In this document: in pieces, positions 8,698-19,635 of the stretch | Numbering within the stretch: the first letter of the stretch is position 1 | How the letters are laid out: each line of letters opens with the position of its first letter | Source of the DNA: Linnemannia elongata | Lineage: Eukaryota > Mortierellomycota > Mortierellomycetes > Mortierellales > Mortierellaceae | Length of the DNA stretch: 64,000 nucleotides | Assembly: GCA_036320915.1 (NCBI GenBank) | Contig: JAXBDG010000006.1 | Span: forward strand, 2,604,001-2,668,000 | Direction of reading: 5' to 3' | The notes under the pieces: model-generated | What the model saw: only the letters and a program-made list of their open reading frames with translations | The model's database searches: none | What the model was told of the DNA's origin: nothing | Made by a program: the position numbers and the translations under genes

Positions 8698-11600
8698 ATG
8701 ATGAGTTACTCCAAAAGAGATGAAGACTCTGGTAAAATGCATCACTCACTCTCTCACATCTCACCTCGCTTTCTATCAAGAAGACAGAAAAGACATAAGC
8801 CAAGCAGTAGACCTTGCTGTAAAAATAGATGAAAGATGCAAGGCGGATGATGAAAAGTGTGAGACTAATCGCAATTGCCACGTCGCTTCTACTCGCAATA
8901 GGCAGGATAGGCTATCACCACTACTTTGACAAGACGACTGTGCTGCAGGAGGCACGCGTCTTCAACGAGTCGCCCATCAATGCCCGCAAATGCCGTGCTC
9001 TCCTCACAAAGATCCTCTACCTTATCTCCCTGGGAGAGACCTTCGGCACCACCGAGGCCACAGAGCTCTTTTTCAGCGTCACAAAGCTCTTCCAGTCCAA
9101 GGACGTAAGTGTCTCGATAGGGTCAATGGTCTTCTTATTCATGCTCAAGATCTTCTATCCTTCAGCAACTAAACAATGAACGACAAGGGACAAACGAGAC
9201 ACGCAATACGTGGCGTTCTGAGGAGCCGGATATGATCTTTTGTCTATTTTTTCAAGAGAAAGTCGCGCTTATCGATGACCTTTCCAGCTACAATGAGACC
9301 TAACAGATCCAATTGTTTTTTTTTCTCCTTTTCAACTTGCTCATTGTAATAGTCGGCTTTGCGTCAGATGGTCTACCTGGTTATCAAGGAGCTTTCGACC
9401 GTTGCCGAGGATGTTATCATGGTCACCAGCAGTTTGATGAAGGACATGCAGCCCACTTCTGAGGTCATGTACCGCGCCAATGCCATCAGAGTTCTTCGCA
9501 AGATCACCGATGTAAGCCCTTCGTTTTTGTTTTATTATTCACATCGATTGAAGCTTGAGATACGCCATGTTTGACGAAGAACTCTAACGCATATTTAATT
9601 GGATCACTTATATAGGCATCAATGTTGCAAGGACTGGAGCGATTTTTGAAGGCGGCTATTGTGGACAAGAACGCCAAGGTCTCATCGGCTGCATTGGTTT
9701 CGTCCTACCACTTGTACGGCATTGCTCGTGAAGTCGTGAAGCGTTGGGCGAATGAGGCACAGGAGGCCATCAACGCCAAGCCCCAGTCGGCCGTCTCAGC
9801 CGCTACCTCTTATGTTACCTCGTTCGGTGGCAGCGCACCCCAGACCTACACCGCCGTCTCCAACTCCAACATTGTTCAGTACCACGCCCTCGGTCTCTTG
9901 TACGCCATTCGCCAAAAAGATCGCATGGCCGTCTCCAAGCTGGTCCAGAACTATGCTGCTAAGAGTGGCATGAGCGGTTCTGTTCTTCGTTCGCCCTTTG
10001 CTCAGTGTCTCTTGGTCCGCTACGCCTGCAAGGTCATGGAAGAGGACCCTAGGTAAAACGTTGATTTATTATCTTATGCTTTTTGCTTGTAGTATTGTGT
10101 TGAACATCCTTCTAACGCGTGGATTTTCAACGGATCATAATAGCTCGACCCGCGCAGTGTACGAGTTGCTGGAGGGATGGTTGCGCCACAAGAGCGAGAT
10201 GGTCAACTTGGAGGCTGCCAAGGCTATTTGCGAGATCAAGGATGCCACAGCCAAGGAATTGTTCCCCGCCGTCACCACCCTTCAAAACTTCCTCTCCTCC
10301 GGTAAACCCAGCATCAAGTTCGCCGCGATTCGCGCCTTGAACAAGCTGGCCATGACTCAGCCTGCTGCCGTCGCCCCCTGCAACATTGACATGGAGAACA
10401 TGATCACCGACCAGAACAGAAGCATTTCGACATTTGCCATCACCACACTCTTGAAGACCGGTAACGAGGCCTCTGTCGAGCGTTTGATGAAGCAGATCAG
10501 TGGATTCATGTCAGAGATCACGGACGAGTCCAAGGTCTTGGTCGTCGAGGCCGTTGGCTCGCTCTGCATCAAGTTCCCCGCCAAGCACCACGTCATGTTG
10601 AGCTTCTTGAGCGGTGCTCTCCGTGACGATGGCGGCTACGACTTCAAGCGCGCTGTTGTCGAGGCGATCTTCAACTTTGTCAAATACATTCCCGAGTCCA
10701 AGGAGGCTGCTCTCTCACACCTGTGCGAGATCATTGAGGACTGCGAATACTCCAAGCTGTCGGTCAAGATCTTGCACTTGCTCGGAGTTGAGGGTCCCAA
10801 GTGCCCCCAGCCCACCAAATATATCCGTTACATCTATAACCGCGTCATCCTTGAGAACGCCGTTGTCCGTGGAGCCGCCGTCAGCGCCTTGGCCAAGTTT
10901 GGTGTCAATGTTGAGGATGAAGCTGTCAAGCAGAGCGTCAAGGTTCTTTTGAGCCGCTGCTTGGATGACGCTGATGACGAGGTCCGTGACAGAGCCACCA
11001 TGTACCTTAACGTCATCAAGACTGGTGACGAGAAGGGCTACGTCAAGGATGGTACGTTCTACTCTTTCCTTGTGCCTTAATATGTTATGTGCGCTCAGAG
11101 TCATAGCGCAACAATAACTAACAAGAACGTTTTTTATGGTCATAGATTCGACGTACGCTCTTGCCTACCTTGAGCGCCAGCTTCTTACATATGTCTCCAA
11201 CCCCGAGATGGCCGATACTCCCTTCGACTTGTCGGCTGTCCCCAAGATTTCCCGTCAGGACGAGCAGGAGCGTGGCACACAGGAGTTGGGAGGCGCTCTC
11301 CCCAGCCTCGGAGGACGTTCCATCTCGCCCCCTCACTCTGGAAGTGCTTCGAACGGCGCTGGCTCGCGGCCCGCCATCTCGAGCGCACCCTCTCTGGATC
11401 AGCAGGCATTGTATGCCCAAAAGTTGGCCGAGGTGCCCGAGTTTGCCTCTTTTGGACCTTTGTTCAAGTCGACTGCCAAGCCCGTCGAGTTGACCGAGTC
11501 CGAGACCGAATACGTTGTCTCCTGCGTCAAGCACGTCTTCTCTCACCACATCGTCTTCCAGGTACGATTTGTCTCATTTATCTCGTTCGTATATTTATGC

Positions 11601-12378
11601 TTGATCTGAAGGTACACTAACAGTATTACTTGATCTTTCTGATTTTATAGTTTAACATCAAGAACACTTTGAACGACAGTGTGTTGGAGGATGTAAACGT
11701 GTTGATGACCCCCGATAACGATGATGTTTCGTTGGTGGAGAAGGTGTTGATCCCCGCACCTCAGCTGGTGTACGATGTTCCAGGTGTCGCCTATGTCGCC
11801 TACGAGAGAACCGTCCTCGACGACTACCCCGAATGTAAGCATCTTTGCCACCTAGAATGCTCAAGTCATACATGGTCAATTGCTCCGATACTAATGTATT
11901 CATCTTCATAATAGGCACGTTCACGAACGAGCTCAAGTTTATTGTCAAGGATTGCGATCCTCAGACGGGAGAGCCCGATGAGGAAGGATTTGAGGATGAT
12001 TACCAGGTCGAGGAAGTTTCGCTGGCGATTGCCGACTTTGTCCTGCCATCATACATTCCTAGCTTTAACAAGGCCTGGGAGGAGTTGGGCGACGAGTATG
12101 AGGTTGTTGAGACTTTGGCATTGACGTCGTCACCAGGACTCCAGGAGGCATGCCGGGACTTGATTGCGTTGTTGGGCATGCAGGCATTGGAGAACACAGG
12201 CAATGTGCAGGGCTCGAATGTTCACACGATGATCTTGTCGGGTATCTTTATTGGCGGTGTTCGTGTGTTGGCGCGCTGCCGCATGACCTATGACTCTTCA
12301 ACGGGTGTGACCTTGCAGCTCGGCATTCGCTCTGCCAATGCTGAGGTCAGCCAGGTGATGATTGGCGCCATTGCTTAA
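8698..12378 (+). CDS. SEC21: Coatomer (COPI) subunit gamma, Sec21
   Basis: Eight exons: 8698-8731, 8911 (or 8902)-9104, 9353-9511, 9616-10052, 10144-11051, 11146-11561, 11651-11834 and 11915-12378. The product is about 931 aa (family about 870-935). The start ATGATG gives [12 protein letters not shown], then the conserved [18 protein letters not shown]. Residues about 15-560 are the adaptin-like alpha-solenoid with typical blocks ([48 protein letters not shown]). A Ser/Gly/Pro-rich hinge follows (about 590-650), and the appendage domain runs to the end. Known role: one of seven coatomer subunits that coat Golgi-to-ER retrograde vesicles; gamma binds Arf1, dilysine cargo and ArfGAP. Exon 2 has three possible acceptor AGs, two of them in frame and nine bases apart. 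The gene shares a divergent promoter with the two-TM gene. Confidence 0.97.
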
Positions 12379-13676
12379 GGAGACATTATATCATGGAGCA
12401 TGGAGTAGTAGAGATGGAGAGGAAGATAGCTTTGTTCACGACCTTTTGTTACAAATATTAAAATTGATTTAAACGCGCGATGCTCCCATGGTGAGAAATG
12501 ACAACATGTCACATGATGGATATGTGATGCTCATTGTTCATTGGTCACACTCCTTGATGGACTTTGGCCCTTCATTTATGAGCTCTTCCTTACTTGACTT
12601 CCCTCACAGACAGCAGCCATCTCCACCCACCCCGCTTTGCTCCTCTTCTTCCTTACTCCCTTCCATGACCCCATTGCCAAAGCTGATGTAGCCTCACTCT
12701 GCCCTCTTGTTCTTTTTTTCTTTTTTCCTTTTCCTTCGTTTCAGTTTCTTCTTTCTCTGTTTTTATTGTTTACTCTTTCGGTTTTTGACTTGACTCCGCT
12801 CTGCCCCTCCAAAGTCGCCCTGCTCCTTTCTTTTTTTTCTCGTTCGCCCGGTCTGGTTTGCTCATGAGCTCTCGTTTCCAAGCCCAGTCGTCGCATTGAC
12901 TTCCTCCCCGAACTCAAAGCTTACACGAACCAAAACAACAGCAACAACAATAACAACAACGAGTTCCGCAAAAAGCTAAAACGACAACGCGCAAGAGTCC
13001 CTTCTACTCTCGTTCTCCGGTCGCCACCAAAAAGCAAGAACCAACGACTTTTGTCACGGAACGACACTCACGAACTCACTAACGCGCACTCACCTGGGAA
13101 ACCAACAGGAGGAGACGATACCCAACCCACCAAGTGGTAAGCACTTTTTTTTTTTTTTTTTTTTTTTTTTTTGTTTGTTGGTGTTATGCGTAGTGGTGAC
13201 CAAAGTGTCACTTTTTCGGGGTCGGTGTCACGACTTGTTGAGGCGCGTGGGCCAGTCAACAACTCAAAAAATTCGTTATTTTGTTGGAGGTCTTGTGTGT
13301 ACTCTTCTTGCCTTGACTAACAATGCAAACAAACATCGTCTTTTCTCTTTGACCTTTTTCGACCATGGACACAACAGACGATTAAGAGCACGCAAAGCCA
13401 AGCACGCAATAATATAACACACACCCACGCACACACAGTCAACCAAGTCAACAATCAGTCAAACAAACAACAAACTACGCCGCAAAAGTGGACCTTTCCG
13501 TTCAGTAGCAGCAATTAAAACAACACAACTAAACTCATCGCCGCCTGCTTGGGAGTCAACAGCGCCCATCAGGAAGAAGGAACCAAACAACCTCCCTCCC
13601 AACCAACAAACACCAACCATACCTACTCCGGACTAGCCCAACACAACCAAAATACACGTACGCCCCTCAGCCTGAC
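12379..13676. other. Intergenic: Sec21 3' region and kinase 5' leader
   Basis: No gene is seen. An AT-rich 3' region is followed by a CT-rich stretch and then A/C-rich leader sequence. A good donor GTAAGC at 13137 is followed at once by a T run (13145-13172), which suggests a 5' untranslated intron whose acceptor I could not fix. Confidence 0.5.
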
Positions 13677-16600
13677 ATGTACAGCCACCACCAACCTCAG
13701 CAGCTAAGCAACCTCTCAAAGTCCCTCCCACCGACGCCAAGTCAACTCCATCCCGCCGCCCTCCACGAGACCGACCCAGTCCCGGACGATTATTTTGGCG
13801 AGTCCGACGAAGTCCCACTACCATTCCCTATCAAGACAATCGTCGCCGACCCGCATACCGGACTCAGTCTGACCTTGATTTCGGCCCTCGGCGCAGGCTC
13901 CTATGCAGTCGTCTATCTTGCCAAGGAAGTCGCCTCAGGAACGCTCTACGCGCTCAAGTGTCTCAGCAAGGACAAGCTGACAGAGGATGAAGTGGCTGTC
14001 CAAAAGAACGAGGCAAGTGGTTTTCTTGCATGTTCAATGTTTTTGAAGTCTCCCCTTTTTGTCCCCTATATGCCAGGTCATACTAGGTAACGTTATTAAC
14101 ACTTTTTTTTCCTTCAATTGCTCCCGGTCCCTCTCCCTTGACCCCCCTTTAGGTGGTCATTCATACATCCCTGCCCAAGCACAGAAACATTATTCACCTG
14201 TTCAACATGTTCGAGACCACGCAACATTTGTTCCTGCTGCTCGAATACTCTTCAGGAATGGACATGTATCAATGGATCAGCATGCGAGCCGACAGGTCCG
14301 ACCCTGCCTCGGGAGAGCCTTACTCTCTCACGACACGCTACTCTGTCATAAAGACAGTATTCGATCAAGTCCTGGAGGGCGTCGCACAGGTGCACCAACG
14401 TGGTATTGCCCACCGCGATCTTAAGCCGGAGAACTTTTTGATCGAGTTTGCCGATGGCCAGTACACCGTAAAAATCACCGACTTTGGACTGGCAACGACC
14501 GACTCGGAGAGCGATGAGTTTGAGTGCGGCAGCAAACCTTACATGAGTTTCGGTAAGTCGTAATGCGGTAGTTTACATTCTGGATATTATCTCTTTCTTA
14601 TGCGACTCGATCAATGTTCGCTAATCTTGCATCATTCTTCGGTGCATTGGCAATAATAGAGTGCCGGAATGGCCTGGAGAAGATGTACAATGTTCAAATG
14701 GCAGACATTTGGTCACTTGGAATTATTCTTATCAATCTTCTCTATCATCGATGCCCTTGGTCAGACCCTTGTCCACAGGATTCTTATGCCTTCTCGGAAT
14801 TTCTAAAGAGCAGGATTGACTTTCTCCAAGGTCGGTTTGAGGATATGCCAGGGCCGGTGGCAAGATGGCTTGGCCTGCGGGCGTTTGCGTTTGATTCGAC
14901 CAACAAGACCAAGTGGCGCCGCACCCGCCCGACCATGGATGAGTGGCGCGAATGGATGGTTGACTTTGTTCCCAGGATGCTCGGCCAAATCGACTCCACT
15001 TTGGATGATGACGACGAGGAGGAGAACTATGATTGCGAGGAGGAATATCGCGCCTATTTGGCCTACTACGAGGACGATATGCTTGAACGAGAGGTCGAGG
15101 GAGATGAGATTGAGGATGTCCACAGCGATGACGAGGATATGGACAACCAGGTCGTGCCCATTGCGATCCAGTCGTCGTCCCTCAAGGATAAGCAGCATTC
15201 ACTCTTGGACCCTGGTCGCGCCTACGCTTCGTATCATGTTCCCAGTGATATCCGGAATCAGCACTCATTCACCTCCTCGTCTGCCCCAAAGTTTGACTCC
15301 TCCGCATTCTACCAGCCTACACGTCTTCGTCAGGAATCTTGGTCGGATGCCATCGATATGGAGGGAACCGAGGATGCCGAGATGGACTTTTCTGCTCCCA
15401 TCCTATTTGAAGAGTCAGAGGAAGACGATGTCAACCGGATCGAGAGCGACGATGATGACTCTGGTGGTCTTGCTGTGGCACTCCCTGATGACTTTATCGA
15501 CCCTCTTCCCGACAAGAGCGCCTCGTCTTCTGGACGGCAAACACCCACGCCAGCGATGACGCAACTCACTTTCAACACCGAGAAGCGACAGCTACCCGCG
15601 CATCTACGGTTTGATATGGAATCACCCATCTCGCCATCGTCGCAGGACTCTGCTAAGAAGGCCGCTGGAAGAAGGTCACCCGGATTGGAGAACATTGACA
15701 TCAACACCCTGGTGTTTATTGAGCCAGACGTCTCACGACATCCGGTCGATCAAAACCTGATTGGCTCTATTGCATCCTCTCTTCCGTCAACCAGTCACAT
15801 GGAGGCCGCCATGGGCCCGGATTCGATTAAGAACAATGAGCGTGTTCATTTGAAGCAGCACATGAGGAAACCAGCACGCAATCTCCAGGATGTCAAGGCA
15901 GCCCCTTTCGTATTTCCTCCGCTCAAGGCTCCTACATCTGGCAATCCTCTGATGAACGAAAGTCACATCAAGGAGAAGGATACGAAGGATACTACTCCAC
16001 AACCTGAGCCAGCACCCAAACCTCAGCCTTTCATCGATTCGACACCTCAGCACGCCCCCAAAACATCTACAACAGGTACCGCCAAGTCCGGTCCCTATGT
16101 TATACCCAAACGGTCGCAGCTTGGTCCCTGGGCTGGTCAGGCTCAAGAGTCAGGATCCAGGCCGTCAGAACCCAACTCTTTCGGCGCAGGTCGTAGCCCC
16201 AACTGGAGGAAAGGTCATCACCGTGGAGGCAGCTGGACATCGACGGAAAACGCGCGGGAAGGCCGCCGAGGTTCTGCGACGCGATATACTAACGATGGAC
16301 CGAGGACGAACTCTGGAAAGTGGCGTGCTCGTGTGGAGGATCGCGAGGATGGACACGTTGGACTGCCTCCTCGTGTTGAGAACAAGTTCCGCCCCAGATA
16401 CCGCCAAGGTCAGGGCCAAGGTCAGGGCCAAGGTCAGGGCCAAGGTCAGGGCTATGGTCAGGGCTATGGTCAGGGACGTCGTTATCCGCCTCAAGTGGGA
16501 TCTGCAGCCCTCCCACCAACTCCACCAATTATGCACATGGGATTCGGAGGCCCTCGATCGCGCCATCAGAGTCGGTCTGGAACTGTATTTGACCCTCCTG

Positions 16601-17820
16601 CAACAAACGATCCAGATTCCCGTGGACCGCTTAGCAGAGATGGGGGACTCAGAGATACCCAGCAGTCCTCGCAAGACCATGCACCACGCTATGAACACAG
16701 CCAACTTCGGATGAACGGAAAGCCGAATCCAGGAGCAACTCCTTCACGACTTGCTGGTCAACGCAACAAGAGTCTTGTGGATTTGCGCGCTGTAGACGCG
16801 ACCAACCAGTCCTGGCGACAGTCGACTGGATCTAACGAACCCAACTCTGTGCCACAGAGTCCTTTAAATGCTTCGACAAAGCCGCGACCCCAGAATAGCA
16901 ACGGTTTTGACTCTGTACCGCGCAGAAACGGCCCAGGCACCCATCCTCTGGAGCAGAGTTTTCCGAGCCCCACCTTGACCAAGACGCGTCCGGCCGAGAA
17001 GGGACTAGGATTGACTGATGGCGATGCCGCAAAGGACAATGTCTACCATCCACCGCATTGGCATGAGCGCAAGTCAATCTCTTCTGGCTACTCCAATCAA
17101 TCGCGACGACCGTCGAGTGGATACGAGTCTGATATCGGCAGCCGACACCGTCACGAAACCTCTGGTTCGCTCAGCTCTCTCGGTTCCTTGTCCAAGAGCC
17201 AGAGCGGATCAAGAGGAGGAGTGCGCCCAGGCGCAGGTGCAGGAGGAGGATACTCAGGACTTAACATGACTTCGCCTCCACTGGACCGCAAGCAAGGGCA
17301 ACAACGAACGGCCGATACAGCAACAAATTGGAGATCTACGTCTGGAACACAGGACTCTTCGTCTCGTCACTCCAAGAAGGGCTCATCTGAATCTGGCACA
17401 CTGTCCATGGACTCCGCGTCGTCATCGTTGGTTTCGCTGAACCTGTCGCGAGCTGAAGGCTTAGGCTTGACGGACTCACCGTCGATGATCTTGACGCCAC
17501 CAACACCGAATGTGAATCGCAAGTCAGAGTTCTTGTCGGACGATCATGTTCCTCCTGTGCCGCCGATTCCTGTCATGGTCCATGGGGATTTCGCGGATGG
17601 GACTGTGGCAACGAATGGCGAAGCAGGCAAGAAAATTGTCAAGCCCGGGACAATGGCAGGGTTGGGCAGCATGTTGCGAGGACTAGTAGCCTACAACAAG
17701 AATATCAAAGTTGCAGGCGAAACGACAGAGGTATCGGAGTTGACTGACGTTGAACCCCGAGCTTTGGGAGCCTCTGACTTTAAAGCCCGTTCCGACCGCG
17801 ATGCCACCATGGATCGTTGA
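13677..17820 (+). CDS. Ran1/Ksp1/Sks1-type Ser/Thr protein kinase with long disordered tail
   Basis: Exons 13677-14012, 14153-14552 and 14660-17820 give 1298 aa. The kinase domain spans about residues 60-350: glycine loop [14 protein letters not shown] (71-84), Lys94 in YALKCL, catalytic [10 protein letters not shown] (His199, Asp201), DFG at 222-224, then a short activation segment with [11 protein letters not shown]. The [11 protein letters not shown] plus [11 protein letters not shown] pattern is typical of the fungal Ran1/Pat1, Sks1/Vhs1 and Ksp1 group, which couples nutrients (glucose, TORC1) to growth, meiosis or filamentation. The C-terminal 900 residues are Ser/Pro/Asp/Gly-rich and mostly disordered, with an acidic patch (about 356-405) and a Gly-Gln repeat; a long tail is most like Ksp1. 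Intron 1 has a GC donor. Which yeast kinase is the true orthologue cannot be told here. Confidence 0.9.
14013..14152 (+). other. GC-AG intron in the kinase gene
   Basis: The donor is GAG|GCAAGT and the acceptor CTTTAG|GTGG. Splicing here joins QKNE to [10 protein letters not shown], which restores the kinase alpha-C region in frame. No GT donor nearby gives an open, family-consistent join. GCAAGT is the usual form of GC donors. Confidence 0.85.
16405..16476 (+). repeat. 12-base coding minisatellite (Gly-Gln repeat)
   Basis: Six 12-base units, four CAAGGTCAGGGC and two TATGGTCAGGGC-like, lie in the kinase tail. They code for alternating Gly-Gln with two Tyr substitutions. The unit is a multiple of three, so copy-number change keeps the frame. 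Confidence 0.85.
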
Positions 17821-18347
17821 TCCCCTTCCCTTCCATCATATGTGTTATATTTTCTCTTTTTTCTTTTTCCTCCCTACCTTCTTCACCACATCTAGTTACT
17901 TAATTCGTTAGCAAAACTTTCTCACGCCTGGTTCAACCGTCCACGGCTTCACCATTGCGTGGAGCTCGTTTTTTTTTTCTGCTTTTTTCTTTTGGCTTTT
18001 TTTTTCTTTTTTTTTTTTGGACGTTTCTTTTTCTTTTTTTTCCTTTTTTTTATCTCCCCTCACGCGCTCCATGCAAACACATTGACTCATTTGCACCCTT
18101 TTGTTTTTATTGTTATGCGCGCACATGCACACATTCGATGATTAAAAAGCAAACTGTAGCCTCGTGGATCCACACTGGGGAAAGAAAAAAAATAAGTTCT
18201 TGTACAATACAATATGTGTCCTTTGGAATTCTCGATATAAAAAGATAGTCACATGCAAACGGTCTTTTGGATTTATTTGAGAATCTCGTTTTTTCCCACA
18301 CTGTAAACTTTCTTTCTTACACTTTTTTTGCCTTCGTTCCCTTAAAC
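17821..18347. other. Intergenic: kinase 3' region and upstream region of the ART-like gene
   Basis: T-rich stretches (17970-18050) follow the kinase stop. TATAAAAAG at 18236-18244 lies about 104 bases before the next ATG and may be its TATA box. No other gene is seen. Confidence 0.55.
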
Positions 18348-18869
18348 ATGTCTCTGCAACCTCATCACTCAGAAATGGCTATGTTCACATCTGCTCGCGC
18401 GGAAAAACTTCTTCTTCTATTCCGTGTGCTAAATGAACATGAGGATGCTTTAAGAGGCATACACCCAAGGGACCCTTATGCCACCCTTTCCGTCGATTAC
18501 CATATCGCCAAAGGACCTAGCAGCCATATTGGGTCACAGTTCATCTCCACCACAAGTAATCCTGCCCTAGCCATAAATATGGCCAACAGACGCCACTCAA
18601 CGCCTGCCGTTATCATCGTCGCGCATTTAGATGAAGATGTCAAGCTCCTTGACTTGTCCTCCGGTCACTCTTGTCTGAGCCCGTCCAGCAACAAGACTGC
18701 GATAGACCTTTCTGAAGTACTATTGATTTCACATATCAACCCAGATGCAATACTCTCTTATTCCTACGGAAGCGTTGATGGAGGATGTAACTACGCTTGC
18801 ATTTGCTTCTCACCTTGTTTTTTAAACTGGCACGCACCATTAATGATCATGCAAGATGTTTCAGACTAA
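18348..18869 (+). CDS. Predicted ADP-ribosyltransferase-like protein (DUF7587-like), 173 aa
   Basis: A single-exon ORF with ATG in AAACATGTC and a TATA-like element 104 bases upstream. The central part reads as an ART-type core: Arg26 in LLFRVLNE, a HIAKGPS segment, then SQFISTT (63-69) with NPALAINMA after it, and Glu123 in SEVLLISHINPDAI. Order and spacing fit the R / S-T-T / E pattern of Arg-S-E type ADP-ribosyltransferase folds, and the surrounding blocks resemble the uncharacterised fungal DUF7587 domain. Both assignments are from memory of patterns, not from a search. No signal peptide is evident. The frame stays open for 42 more codons beyond the TAA (to 18998) with a Cys/His-rich stretch, so the annotated end may be a truncation. 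Substrate and role are unknown. Confidence 0.55.
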   Translation: MSLQPHHSEMAMFTSARAEKLLLLFRVLNEHEDALRGIHPRDPYATLSVDYHIAKGPSSHIGSQFISTTSNPALAINMANRRHSTPAVIIVAHLDEDVKLLDLSSGHSCLSPSSNKTAIDLSEVLLISHINPDAILSYSYGSVDGGCNYACICFSPCFLNWHAPLMIMQDVSD

Positions 18870-18998
18870 CTTCTTTCCTTTGAATGTGGATATTGTGGGA
18901 GAGTTGGGCATGCTATTTCAGAAGGACACCCATGCCCTGAGTTTGACATTGATATTGGTTGTACACTGTATGAGGAGCATCATTGCTCAAGTCCATAA
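18870..18998 (+). pseudogene. In-frame Cys/His-rich extension after the TAA of the ART-like ORF
   Basis: Directly after TAA 18867-18869 the same frame runs 42 codons to TAA 18996-18998. It encodes CGYCGRVGH followed by HPC and, later, GCTLYEEHHC. The first part looks like an extended zinc knuckle (C-x2-C-x4-H-x7-C). I found no splice pair that removes the stop. It may be the lost C-terminus of an ancestral longer protein, or chance. Confidence 0.3.
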
Positions 18999-19635
18999 TA
19001 AATAACTCAACCAGTATTATCGACTATATGGCTTGGTGGCACAAGCGCCTTTTTTCTCCTTCAATATCTGCTCGTTCATTAGAGTTTCAGGTCGCGTTGT
19101 GTTACTTTATTCACTTGCATAAATCGTATTTCATTTTCGGGGTTGAATCATTTTACCCTTGGTAATGTAAGCCCACATAGCTGCCCACATTTTGTGTTTT
19201 TGCACTACGAGTGAATGTTCTGTCTCTTTCTGGCCATGTAGGTGGTTTTAAGATGCGAAGGCGGTATGGGGTCCAGCAGTTTCGTAGCTGGGTTGGTATT
19301 GTGCACAATCAAGAGTGGTGATGGTCATGACACATGTGAAGCAGCCATGCTTGAACAAAAAAAGGGTGTTCTGAAGATACTATCGCTTGTGGGTCATGCG
19401 GCGAATGCATATACCGCGTGGCTATTTTTTTTTTTTTTTTTTTAATTGCTTCGCAAAAGCCAGATCGCGCGCGCAGCGTCCTATTATCTTGTAATAATCC
19501 TCGGGGCTATTTCAACAATGTGCTTACTGAAACGTCACATCATTTGAATGACCCATATCATCATTGCCAATTTGTCCCATGCATGTCTCGACGGTTATTG
19601 TACAAATCTCGAATATTTATTGTTATGAGATAACT
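18999..19635. other. Intergenic, no gene supported
   Basis: AT-rich sequence with a T run at about 19425-19443. It holds the 3' side of the minus-strand Arc1-like gene and nothing else I can support. Confidence 0.55.

Noticed and set aside
14816..15559. Second open frame inside the kinase tail (247 codons), and others at 16097-16714
   Set aside because: Shifted reading of the long disordered tail; no domain and no separate promoter or splice signals.
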